In this document: positions 36,601 through 54,649 of the stretch, in pieces | Numbering within the stretch: position 1 is the stretch's first letter | Layout: each line of letters opens with the position of its first letter | Source: Craterostigma plantagineum | Lineage: Eukaryota; Streptophyta; Magnoliopsida; Lamiales; Linderniaceae | Direction of reading: 5' to 3' | DNA length: 64,000 nt | Assembly: GCA_027422505.1 (NCBI GenBank) | Contig: JAPQWV010001557.1 | Coordinates: forward strand, 18,001-82,000 | Program-made: the position numbers and the translations under genes | The notes under the pieces: model-generated | Told to the model about the DNA's origin: nothing | Database searches by the model: none | What the model saw: the letters and a program-made list of their open reading frames with translations, nothing else

Positions 36601-37405
36601 CCCTTAGATTAGGCCGTTGTTATTATTCCTTACATCAGCAAATATCGTAGCAGTACTATGTTGTAGTTTATCATTTATATTTGACTTCCATGTCTACAGC
36701 ATCGCAATTGGCCGAGAAGGAGGCGTGGCGCCCTTAATAGCCTTAGCTCGATCAGACGCCGAGGTGTGATTATTTTCATAACTTCCTTCTTATCTGACTA
36801 TCATCATCATCTCTCATCTATCCGTTAATTTGTTTATACTTAACTTTACTTACTTTACACCCAAATAAAGCTTTTAACGGTACTCTCTCTCTTTCTCATC
36901 ACCTTTCCATACTCGTGAAAATGCCAGGACGTGCATGAAACTGCTGCGGGCGCTCTTTGGAACCTCGCATTCAATCCCGGGAATGCGCTGCGTATTGTGG
37001 AGGAAAACGGCGTCCCTGCGCTTGGCCACCTTTGCGCTTCGTCTGTATCGAAAATGGCACGATTCATGTCCGCCTTGGCCCTCTCCTACATGTTCGATGG
37101 AAGGTGATAATAGATTATTCTCCGATATTTGAAATTTTGATGGTGATTTAACGTTTTTGCAATCTTTTTTTTTCGTTTACTTTACAGAATGGACGAAGTT
37201 GCCCTTATAGGGACTTCGGGAGAGGGCAGTTCGAAGAGCGTAAACTTCGGCAGCGCTCGGAGAATGGCTCTGCAGCACATAGAAGGATTCGTCATGACTT
37301 TTTCTGATCCTCAAGCCTTCTCTTCTGCTTCTGCTTCTTCGGCTCCTACTGCATTGGCGCAAGTCGCAGAATCTGCTCGTATTCAAGAAGCTGGTCATCT
37401 CCGAT

Positions 37406-37454
<49 letters not shown>

Positions 37455-37829
37455 TCTCTCTAATATGTAATACCGTCTCTTTCTACGCAGTGGAGCTGAG
37501 ATTGGCAGATTCATTACCATGCTTCGTAACCAATCTCCTATACTAAAGTCTTGCGCTGCATTTGCCCTCCTTCAGGTATATTTGGTCCTTTTACGTCGTC
37601 GAGCTTCTCAAATGCATAATTATTTTTTTAAAAAATCGATTCTTTTTCATAGTTTACGATCCCTGGGGGACGACACTCCACCCACCACGCTGGCCTTCTA
37701 CAGACCGCAGGGGCTTCGCGCGTACTTCGAGTAGCAGCTGCATCTGCCTCGGCCCCACTTGAGGCGAAGATATTTTCCCGAGTCGTTCTTAGAAACTTGG
37801 AGCAGCACCAAACAGAAACTCAGCTCTGA
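33613..37829 (+). CDS. ARABIDILLO-1: ARABIDILLO (F-box, LRR and armadillo-repeat protein)
   Basis: Twelve exons: 33613-34953, 35176-35334, 35425-35511, 35620-35750, 35955-36082, 36223-36310, 36469-36563, 36700-36763, 36928-37103, 37188-37409, 37491-37575, 37653-37829; about 917 residues. A basic nuclear-targeting N-terminus (RRVRRRVTKKGKEK) precedes an F-box (about 36-76, LPDDTILQIFSCL), leucine-rich repeats (about 85-320) and armadillo repeats (about 375-830, recurrent ERAAGALANLA and QEAAGALWNLS). ARABIDILLO proteins promote lateral root branching and are thought to be SCF substrate adaptors. Exon 4 ends ...AACAA|GTGAGT, one base short for the frame of exon 5; an original AAG|GTGAGT with one G lost fits. 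All other junctions are in phase. Confidence 0.94.
37411..37452. repeat. (CT)21 microsatellite abutting an ARABIDILLO 5' splice site
   Basis: The repeat starts one base into the intron after exon 10, so the donor reads CAG|GTCTCT and the repeat makes up half of this 81-base intron. Confidence 0.9.
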
Positions 37830-39324
37830 AATTTTCAAAAAAAAAAAGAGGCCATCCTTGGTGGGTGTTTTTGTGATATTTCCTTCAGCTACATTTTTTC
37901 ATAATTTGTTCGATCACAGACATGTTTATAGGATTCTTGCATTCGGTTTGCGAATTTTTACGCAATTTCTTGGAAAGAGAACGAAAGATCGCTGTTTTCT
38001 ACTTATAAGTAGATGAGAAAAAAAATTATGAGGCGACGCTGCTGAGGAACATTTTCCTGGAGATCTTGACGGAAATTAGGACTAATCGTAACGTCTTGCT
38101 GAGCTTTATCTGAGGGACGGCCCTTTTCGCCGCCATGGCCATTGGCTACGATGCCTGTTATAAGGGTGGAGTTGTCGAGCTTGCTTAGGGTCCTTTCTTC
38201 GTCACGAATTCGAGGAAGTTTTCTTTTGTCTGAATCTTTGGCTGCTGATCTCCATTGGTCGAAACACCCCTGCGATTTATAGCATTCCATAGTTGTTAGC
38301 AAGACTAGAGAGAGATACGGAGAGAGAGAGAGAGAGTCTTGGGGAGGTGGTGCATCGTAGTGTTTTCCCGGCAACGCTGCGTTCACGGTGCTGAAATGAT
38401 GGGGGCAGTCAGGTCAAAGCCACTTATCTAAGTGGAATACACGAAACTCATGCAAGCAACCTTCAACATGCCTCATAACCTTCCAAATGACCAAGAAGTT
38501 CAAACCTCGATCTTTAATATTATTTAATTATGCTCTGCTTTATATTTGGCATCAGATATGCTGTACGGACCATTCAAGTTTATAAAATTATTTCTATCGA
38601 CTTTCTTTGCACAAGCTCACGAGTGGTGATCCTTGACAATCCGTATCATGAAATGAAATCATAGAAAGTTCAAAGTTGGATATACTACATGTTCTTGGAG
38701 AAACTCTTCATAAGTGGACTCATCATGCTTGATATATCAAGAATTGCCATGAAATTCTTGGAATGTGGGCAGACCTGACGTTTTTTTTTTCACCGATAAA
38801 CTCATATACAGAGAAAAAAATCATATCTTGGGAATAAAAACTGCTTCTAACCTCTTCCCATGAAGCTCATGAGAAGGCCCATTGTTTCCGAATGTTGTGT
38901 TGTTCGTCTCACATACAGAAAGAGGTGTGGGAATGGCTTGTAAATTTGGAATTGATAGATTAGTTTCAAGCAAGGAATGTTCCCATGGATATATGTCTAC
39001 GAAGATATTCCTGGGTTCACTTTGACTTCAGCCTAATAGAACTGAAACAGAGCATTTTTAGCTATAAAATAGCCAAAGCAGGCGAGTCGTCTCCGTACGA
39101 AAGATTTACATGCGTCCAAAAACAAAATAAGTCGCAAATAAATGAAACGTACAAAAGATTTACAATGCGTCCGAAAACAAAATAAGTCGCGAACAAATGA
39201 ACGAACTGTCGCATATAAATAACAAAATGATATCTTAGTTTCTCATCAATGCCAGTAACTCGACTTCCTACGATGATGATTCTTTCTCAGGTCAGTGAAC
39301 TCTACAGTAATCCGCCGCATCTCC
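37830..39324. other. Intergenic, 3' flanks of ARABIDILLO and CSN7
   Basis: Includes one small unassigned frame (38003-38290) preceded by a GA repeat at about 38311-38336. The remainder shows nothing recognisable. Confidence 0.45.
38003..38290 (-). CDS. Hypothetical small protein, 95 residues
   Basis: ATG to stop, hydrophilic and charged in its first 80 residues (MECYKSQGCFDQWRSAAKD at the start), ending in a short hydrophobic tail. A GA repeat (CT on its sense strand) lies 20-45 bases upstream, as in genuine leaders in this window. I recognise no family. It may be a real short gene or a chance frame. Confidence 0.35.
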   Translation of the reverse strand: MECYKSQGCFDQWRSAAKDSDKRKLPRIRDEERTLSKLDNSTLITGIVANGHGGEKGRPSDKAQQDVTISPNFRQDLQENVPQQRRLIIFFLIYL

Positions 39325-41807
39325 TCAACCGATTGGATGTCGTCTCCTTCATAACGAAATGAGATCAGCGTCATGACAAAAATGAAAAAAAAATTATGTT
39401 TTTTTGTTGAGCATAAATCCAAAAATGGGCGTTGGTACCTCTTTGATCTGACGCGATCTTCGTCGTAGTCCATCATTCATTCCATGGGTTCAAAAAGGAT
39501 CTCTTCGTTCCCTCGGAACTCACTTTCTGCCTGCTTACAGTTTGCAACTTCTGCCATAACGTAAGTAAAACAACATCTACCACACATCCCACAAACACAA
39601 ACACAACAGTTTCTTCGCTCAACAGAGAGGGAAAAGAAAAAAAAAAGCTTGCAAAGATGATTCAATCTGTGAATTCTCTATCTATATCGGAACTTGTTTT
39701 TTAGTTACCAAAACACAATGGGCTGTTTTACATATTATTTATTACATCAGAACATGATAGTACAAAAAGACATCACAGAATTGATATGGTTAACTGACCT
39801 TCAAAGATAACGTTCTCTTTGCTCTTCCATCTTAGCGTCTGCTTCATTTTTGTGGTTATTGTGCATCTCATTCATAGTATCTGCCCACTTGATTTTCTCT
39901 TGAATCGAGACAAGAAGGTTGTCTGATGTGGATAGCCTGCGAAATTATATAACACCCACTTGACTATATATGTATGCTAAGAGCTAGATTTTGCCAGAAA
40001 ACTATTGCGTAATCAAAGAACAAATAACCAGCCCAAAAGTGAATTAAAGTTGGAAATATTTCATAAAGTTACCAATTAGATAGCAAATCAATCATACTAC
40101 CCAGTTGGCCAGGTCTCAGATCCCTCCCAGCGGCAAATTGTACCTATAATTTACCTTCAACTATCATGAGCTATCAAGTTACCAGTGAGAATCAATAAAT
40201 TACAGAAACAACATGAAAGTAAGACCTCAAAACATCTGCGCAATTGATCAAGCTTTCCTTTCACTATCCCCTGTCCACCAGAAAGCAGATTGAATCAAAT
40301 TGCATTTCATTAAGAATAGATTGTCTTGAATCAGTCACTAAGAAAATGTAGCAACCAAATAAACTCAAACAATATTCATTTGCAAAATCCAGGAATAAAA
40401 TGACTGTGGAGGAGTGACTCAGAAATTAATAAAAAGTTTATCGTAGATTGATCTTATCTAATTAGCCGGTATGTTGTGCTCAACTTGGGCTAGTTGATGC
40501 AAAAGAAGACCTTACCACATACATGCAGTCATTGATGAGGAAATCTTCGAGTTCACGAACACTTGCAACATCTAACTCCTTCATCAACTCATCGTATGGT
40601 AATACCTAGTGAAAGACAATGGCGTGTTGGTTGAAACAACATTATTTCCCAACAACTCATAGAAACCATATGACTTACTAAATGCTTTATATTATATGAG
40701 TTTGAACAATCGTCTTAGGTCAACGGTTTAATAAAGAAAATTAATGGCTGTATGAAAAATCCATCACAATCATGCATGGACCTTCAATTGCAACACCGTG
40801 CAAGTTTCGATTCAGATGGAGAAAGCCCTCACACAATAAGAAAGAAAGACAACAAGCATAGCTTAAACAAATTACTAAAACCTACCTTCTCAGTTTCTGC
40901 GAGAGAAAGCACTGTCAACTGCTTCAACTTGAGAACTTGATCGGGAGACAATGATGGAAGACTGCTAACATTATCTGCACGGATCACAGAAATCCATTGA
41001 TCAATATCAATATTACATACATTGGCAAAAAACGCATTTGCTGGAAACAATCACTGCTTACTCTTATATTCATTCCATGTCCCATGCGCGAATATGCGAA
41101 GCAAAACGAGCAAGTTACCATATTCACTTCCCTCAAGCTGCACACGTAACCATAAAACAAAATATAATTACGTAAAGAAGGAAAATCACAATGATAGATT
41201 TTATAAACTGTTTGGCGCCTCATCAGAAACGTTTTAAATGTTTGGTATCATCTCCCAATTAACCAAAAAAAATCTAATTTACTCATCTGCCCAGCCACCA
41301 CTCTTTTTTCCCTAAACACGAACCCAAAGAATTTTTTAGTCTCGTATTCTGTCTAAAATACACACCAGAAAGACGCGCCGTCCCGAAACATACAACATCT
41401 CGATGCAGTACCATCATCATTCCAGCAAGAATAATAGAGTAATGTTTAACAACCTCAAACAAGACCATAATAGATAGGCAATAGCATAGCATCTATTGAT
41501 TGCTTAAAAAGACCTTTTTGTACCATCCAATCACCCAAACACCCATATCAATCAGCATTCACAAAATCAACGCATTGCACTGCACTTCATCCCGACAAAA
41601 AGTTAAAAACAACTCGGCTAAATCAGGAAAAAAAAAATAAAAACACACCTCAAGGACGTTGGGTACAGACAAAATCTCGGAGAAAGCGAAAAGATACGGG
41701 TGTGAAGTGGCCTCATCAATAACGCTCGTCAGTCCTTGGCCTTTGAGATTCGAAGCCTGCTTCACAAAATAATCAATATAATCTGCTTGTTTCTGCTCTA
41801 CCTCCAT
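39325..41807 (-). CDS. CSN7: COP9 signalosome subunit 7
   Basis: Nine exons: 41649-41807, 41062-41137, 40886-40974, 40516-40605, 40226-40270, 40073-40143, 39799-39936, 39439-39530, 39325-39346. With one base added in exon 7 they make 260 codons, the usual plant CSN7 length. The PCI domain is visible in LSPDQVLKLKQLTVLSLAE, VRELEDFLINDCMYV and GRDLRPGQLGSM; the basic C-terminal end RRRHP is conserved. CSN removes NEDD8 from cullins and represses photomorphogenesis. Two oddities: exon 7 is one A short in the run near 39815-39820, and exon 8 has an in-frame TGA at 39477-39479, after which the conserved tail (MMDYDEDRVRSK) continues in the same frame. Taken literally, the last 20 residues are lost. 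Confidence 0.93.
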
Positions 41808-42306
41808 TTTCTTCTCTCAACACAAGCACAATGAAATCGAAATCCCAGAGCCAGCTGAAAATTCAGATCGTTTTTTTAGGGCTTTAGAAAAGGTTATCAA
41901 CTTTTACAAGATTCGGAATATCGTCTCAGGCCAGGTGGTGATTGCGTCCGACGATTGTATTGAATTTATAAGGTTATATGCGTAGGTGCCCCTTGAATTA
42001 TTGAACATTTACAAAATAACCTCTTTATTTTTGTCTTAACATAATTAGACCCGACAAGAAAGAATATTAGGAAATATAGAAAATAACTAAAAATAGGCCA
42101 CTGCTCCATCTATAAATACGCCCCCAAACACGTATTAGGTCTTCATTTGCTTCGACGCTCCAAAAGGAGACGACGCTCATCGCAGAGAGTAATCTCATGA
42201 AGTGTATAACAAGCGGTTCAAATAACAAATTGATCAAGACAAAAATCATTAAGAACACTCTAATTTTAATCGGTAAATCCTGGTTTTATCCATCTCATCC
42301 GTAGCA
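41808..42306. promoter_or_regulatory. Divergent promoter shared by CSN7 and RPB1
   Basis: Only 499 bases separate the two start codons on opposite strands. A TATA box on the plus strand (TATAAATA, 42111-42118) lies about 195 bases before the RPB1 start. No TATA seen on the CSN7 side. Confidence 0.6.
42111..42118 (+). promoter_or_regulatory. Candidate TATA box of RPB1
   Basis: CTATAAATACG context; would place transcription start near 42145. Confidence 0.5.
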
Positions 42307-49996
<7,690 letters not shown>

Positions 49997-50230
49997 AGAC
50001 TGAAGCTATTAGAAGTCATCTCATTTTCTTCCCCCCCCCCCTCAGATATTGCCGTTGCTACTATTCTAGTGTTGCTCTTCCCCCTTGTAGCATGTTTTGT
50101 TCGAGTGGGGATTCATTGATGATTAGTTGTTTCGTTTTATGAAATTTATATGATTACATACTTGCTGGAATCGTTGATCTTTACAAGTTCTGTCATAAAA
50201 TAACCGATGCTTTCGTAATGTAAAATCATT

Positions 50231-51430
50231 TCAGGAATTAGGGTTCGACAAAACCATGCCTCCTCTCCATTCACTTTGAGCATCCACAACAATAGGCTCA
50301 AGCACAGCTACATGCCCGACGCACACGTATGAATAATCGCCGTACATCTCATGTCCATACGATCCCGGGCTGAACAGGTAAACCTCGTCGAATCCGCGCA
50401 TTTCCCTACTCACGATCACCGAGTTCCTCCTTCTCGATCCATTACAGTCAACCTCCTCGGCCCATTCGTGTAATCCTGCTAATCTTTTCCTTCAAGTGCT
50501 TGTAGTCATCATCCTCTTCTCCTACTTCTATTACTTCGCTCTCTACATTCACATCCTCGCCGCCACTGTTCCCCCTCGAGAATATATTCCCCAACGACAA
50601 GAAATTCCCGCTATTTTTTCTTTCGTTTCTCTTCATAAAATCTGGCGGGACGATGCTGAATTTCTCGTTAAGTGGCTTCGCGGCGAAGAAATCAGTTCCT
50701 TCTAAGCCCAGCGCATAGCTGGCGTCGGGCGTGCTGACCGTAAGGTGGCAAAGCACGGAACCTCTCAGGCTTATGGACTTATCGTCGCTCGTGTTAGAAA
50801 CGATGACTTCCGAGGTTAGTGTGTCGGGCCCGAGGGTTATGACTTGCTTGAGTTCGACGCCTTTTTCTTCGCTGCTGATCAGCTCGACTCGAATGGATTC
50901 CTTGGGATCTCCGGCGACTCGATTGAGAGCCCACGAATTATTGCTCGGAGAGGACCAAGAATCAGCTTCTAAACCCAATGAGAAAGATAACCCTCCTTGA
51001 ACCACAGCACGATTATCGTTCCCTTTGGACACGCGGGTGTGTAATAACTCCGTGGTTCCTCCGTGCCACATCTCGGGCTTGAAAGAAGTGACTAAGCCGC
51101 TTGGGAGTATGAACTTGGCCGTAGTTTTATTATCGACTAGCGCCATTTTCACTACGGTATTTCCATCTCCAATGTCCGTAAAGGTCACACCTTTCTCAGC
51201 GAAATCATTACTTTTCAAGTAATCGTTGCCAGTATGGGGATAAAGAGGGGACGTGGTTGATGAGACGAAAGTAGATAAGAGTGAAAGGTCATCTCTTCTG
51301 TTGCTGCTATTCGGAGAGAGGTTCGACGATGGGCGATTGAAGATGGTGGGCTTCGATGAACTGCGATGGAAGATGGAGTTTGAGGTTGGCAATGGCAAGA
51401 GAGTGTGTTGTTGGTCAGAGATATCATCAT
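50231..51430 (-). CDS. NDF5: NDF5: factor required for the chloroplast NDH complex
   Basis: Single exon, about 390 codons. A Ser/Thr/Arg-rich transit peptide (from MISLTNNTLSC) leads to a galactose-mutarotase-like fold with the NDF5 landmarks LPSGLVTSFKPEMWHGG, ELLHT, ELKQVITL, CHLTVSTPDASYALGLEGTDFF and FDEVYLFSPGS, ending SNPNS. NDF5 is needed for NDH activity and accumulation in photosystem I cyclic electron flow. Three breaks: between the transit peptide (start 51430) and the main frame near 51310, and two near 50435 and 50410, where one extra G in each of two G-runs restores the family sequence. I read these as sequencing errors, not decay, but cannot exclude decay. NDF5 is preferred over PnsB2 because of the C-terminus. 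Confidence 0.85.
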
Positions 51431-51672
51431 CGTTTTTGTTTATGACAGAGGATAACGTTAGTTTTATCTATCTTAAGATATTTATTGGTTAAAGAAAAGA
51501 GTTTTTAAGTGGCCCAAAGGCCCAAGTCTCCACGCGCCTACGGCTCGCGTGAGGGCCCCACCCACCACCGCTCCGCCGCCTCCTTTTTTTCATCGCCTAT
51601 AGATACAACAACCACGCTCGCCCCCATTTCTTCAGCACCGCCGCTTTTTTCTTTACCCTAAGCACCCAAAAA
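51431..51672. promoter_or_regulatory. Short divergent promoter between NDF5 and the trihelix gene
   Basis: 242 bases between opposite start codons; the trihelix side has a CTATAGATA stretch near 51597-51605 about 70 bases before the ATG. Confidence 0.5.
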
Positions 51673-52674
51673 ATGTCAGACGAAGCTTCCCCCGCCGCCA
51701 CGCCGGACGACAGCCCACTCCCTCCGACATCCGCCGACGCGCCTGCTCAGCCCTCCTCCTTCATTCCGAGGCCAAAATCCGCAGAATTCCACCTCCTTGC
51801 TGGTCGCCGGACGAGATCGACGCGCTCATCAAGGCGTACAGGGGAAGTGGTTCTCCCTCCGCCGCGGGAACTTGAAGGCGAACCACTGGCAGGAAGTCGC
51901 TGACGAGATCGCGGCCAAGTGCTTCCCCGTCGCAGCGCCGAAGACCTCCGTGCAGTGCCGCCACAAGATGGAGAAGCTGAGGAAGAGGTACCGCGGAGAG
52001 GTCCAGCGCGCCGTCGCCAGGCACGGCAACCTTGGACGGTACAGCTCGCCGTGGGTCCACTTCCCTCTATTGCACGAGATGGAAAATGGGTCCAAAATCA
52101 ACCAAAGCAGTTACAATCCTCCGCCGCCATCTTCTTCTTCAGACGACGAGCACGATGAAGATGCGTATAACGACAGCAAAAGAAGCAGCATGAAGAGGAT
52201 CAACGATCTCTACAATTCAAGCTTGAATCGAGCAAATAACGACGGAATACCCACTGGGATTCCGTTGCGGATCCGGGTCGAGCCAGCCCTTACCCTAACC
52301 CTAATTTCACGGCGAACAGCCGTCAATTTGGGAATTTCGGGCATACGAATAATGGCGGGGTGGGTCCCCAGTACGGCTTTCAGAAATGGGTTCTCGGCGA
52401 AGAAGGTGGTAGACAATGCAAATGGTGAGGTGCTGAAAAAGCAAAGGCTAATACTAATGGTGGTGGGATGAGCACCACTGTTGCCGAGGCAATACAAGCT
52501 TTTGGAGAAGGGTTTATGAGGGCCGAAAAGGCGAAGATGGATATGTTTCGGCACGTCGAGGAGATGAGAATGGAGATGGAGCTGAAGCGAACGGCGATGG
52601 TGCTCGAATCCCAGCAAAGGATCGTGGAGGAGTTTGTAAATGCCGTCGCCGAAAGGAAGAAAACTAATAGTTAG
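51673..52674 (+). CDS. Trihelix (Myb/SANT-like) transcription factor, ASIL type, with frame breaks
   Basis: Single exon, about 335 codons. A Pro/Ser-rich start leads to a trihelix DNA-binding domain (IPPPCWSPDEIDALIKAYRG, then KWFSLRRGNLKANHWQEVAD, then PKTSVQCRHKMEKLRKRYR). An acidic serine linker, an NPNPNF stretch and a C-terminal amphipathic helix (EAIQAFGEGFMRAEKAKMDM, HVEEMRMEMELKRT) follow. This is the layout of the ASIL1/ASIL2 subgroup that represses seed-maturation genes. The reading frame changes near 51775 (A-run), 51845 (G-run), 52260-52280 and 52422 (G-run); each fits loss of about one base, so a sequencing problem is likely. Confidence 0.82.
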
Positions 52675-52905
52675 GCCTTCGTCACGATGAGATTGTCGCC
52701 CATATGTCGAATTATGTTACTTCGTTTGTTAGGTTTTAGTGTTATTGAGGATGATTTATTGTTTTCTTGTGTGGTTAAATGAAAAGGTTCACTAATTTCA
52801 TATTAGAACAGTCGAACCATTACATGTCAGCACAGCAGAGTGGTGAAACTGACGATAACAGAGTGCAATGTAAGAGATGCAAACGAACTAAAGAGTGTTC
52901 ATCTA

Positions 52906-53545
52906 TCAAGCTTCAGTAGATTGAAAGAACTGCTCAACCTCTGCAATGACACCTCGAGCATCCTCAATTTCTGCACCTTCCTTTTCACCTGATTCCTCGA
53001 GCTCAGCCTGAGGGAGTAAGTAGTAGAATGTCAGAAGCATCTTCAGGAAAATGTACAAACGTATGCAGACGTAGACGCATGTAATCGCTTGAAACTCAGA
53101 ATTATACAATTATTAAGAATATTGTCATCTTTCTCGGACGAATGCTTGGTGGCAACCAACACTTGACAAAGAAGCACATCAGAAGCACACTCTTCTCAGT
53201 ATTGTGAAAGTAGCCAACATGGAAAAGCATCATAAGCTTTCAAACATTCGGGTATACAGAGAGTTTCGACGTTCAACGTTTCAGACCAATTGCAGAACCT
53301 TATACTACTAAACAACCCCCGGCAAGTGGGCTGTTCAGCAAGCAATTGCACTGCAACTGCCAAACAAGTGACAGAAACTTCATACTCTAGCATTTCGAGT
53401 TGTTAAATATCACCCCCTTATTGCTGAACTAAATTCCACAGTGGAATTGAGATGCATACCAGTGTTCCTTTAAGGTCCGCTAAAGAGGCCTCTAAGCGCT
53501 TGTTGCAATCAGAATCATCATCCTTGATTCAGCGAGCACATTTTC
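52906..53545 (-). pseudogene. TFCA: Tubulin-folding cofactor A, last two exons only
   Basis: Exons 53460-53545 and 52906-53007 encode the C-terminal 62 residues of TFCA (KIESEL): ENVLAESRMM, CNKRLEASLADLKGTL, then AELEESGEKEGAEIEDARG to the stop. TFCA binds beta-tubulin during dimer assembly and is about 113 residues. The exon 53460-53545 is one C short (ATTCTG where ATTCCTG gives MIPD), a likely error. The exons for the first 50 residues are absent upstream: 53546-53930 has nothing matching, and beyond it lies MULE B, then a different gene in the other direction. Either this is a truncated copy, or a rearrangement linked to the MULE separated the gene. Confidence 0.83.
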
Positions 53546-53929
53546 CTGGACATCATACAAAGGTTAACAGATCAAAATGGTCAATAAAAACTAAAACTTG
53601 ATACTAATACTAGAGGAGGTAGGGATTCCAAAATTGCTCCATGATCCACTAAACATATACGATTACAGTAATACTAAAGAAAAACACAGCCTCATTTTCG
53701 TCACTAAGTCGAACTCGAAGTTCTGCGAAACAAGTCTGAAGGAAAAACCCAGCTCTAACTCTTACAGTAAGTTTTTTCTTTTTGAATTACGAATTTTTAC
53801 CCTCCAAATTACGTGAGTTTGTCATTACGTGGTGTTTGGCAACGAGAATTTTGAATTTCAAGTCGGAAAAGACGAAACTCGTGGTCATGCTTCATGGAAA
53901 TCCGCACATATATTCACAAGGGCCCCTGC
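53546..53929. other. Former TFCA intron or flank up to the MULE B repeat array
   Basis: AT-rich, no coding sequence. The left end of MULE B must lie near here (perhaps 53765-53930) but no inverted repeat or target duplication could be fixed. Confidence 0.4.
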
Positions 53930-54395
53930 AGTAGATCTGGGGCCCCGCGCATGTTACACGGTCCCCGCACGCTGGTGCATGGGCCGCGCGCACTGGTGCA
54001 CGGGTCCGCGCGCTAGAGCACGGGACCCGGGCATCAGTTCAAGGGCCCCAGACGCTGGCGCTGGGGTCCCGCACATCAGTACAGCGCCGAGCTGCGCGCA
54101 ATGGAGCACGGGTCCGCGCGAGCTAGTGCACGGACCCGGGCATCAATTCAGGGTCCCATGCGCTGTGGTTCCCGCACATCAGTGCAGGGGGCGGCGCGCG
54201 CAATGGAGCACGGGTTCCGCGCGCGCTAGTGCACGGGACCCAGGCATCAGTTCAAGGCCCCCAGGCGCTGGTGCAGGGGTCCCGCGCATCAGTGCATGGG
54301 CAGTCCCAGGGCATGGGTCCCGAACACTAAGTCATGGGTCTCGCGCTCTAGAGCTTGGGTCCCATGCGCTGGGTGCAGGGGTCCCGTGCTTATAT
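53930..54395. repeat. GC-rich minisatellite of MULE B, left array (period about 105 bp)
   Basis: Three diverged copies spaced 102-108 bases (landmark CGGGTCCGCG at 54001, 54109 and, as CGGGTTCCGC, 54211). Units are built from CACGGGACCC/GGGTCCCGCG elements. No codon pattern. Confidence 0.8.
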
Positions 54396-54460
54396 GTTAG
54401 GGTTTTCGATAGCTGTTAGGGTTTTCGATAGCTGTTAGGATTTTCGATAGCTGTTAGGGG
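54396..54460. repeat. 19-20-bp tandem repeat containing TTAGGGTTTT
   Basis: Unit GCTGTTAGGGTTTTCGATA repeated about three to four times at the edge of the GC-rich array. The TTAGGGTTT core equals the plant telo-box. It is probably part of the MULE B 5' region, not an interstitial telomere. Confidence 0.7.
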
Positions 54461-54649
54461 TGTGGAAGCTGTTAGGGCTTTTAACTATGCCTAGAAATCA
54501 CGTTAGCAAACACGGCATCCGAAATAACAATTTCGAAAACTAGGGTTTTTGCAACCTATGTTTTCGCAAACTAGGGTTTCGCAAGTTGTATTGGTTTCGC
54601 AAGTAGGGCTATGGTTCTAAATATTTTACTTTTATTGCAGGGGGTAATC

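Noticed and set aside
52280..52300. CCCTAACCCTAA resembling a plant telomere repeat
   Set aside because: It lies in the trihelix gene and encodes the Asn-Pro run NPNPNF; too short for an interstitial telomere.
53829..54419. 196-codon plus-strand frame over the GC-rich array
   Set aside because: Its Arg/Gly/Pro-rich translation follows the 105-bp repeat; GC-rich repeats avoid stops by composition.
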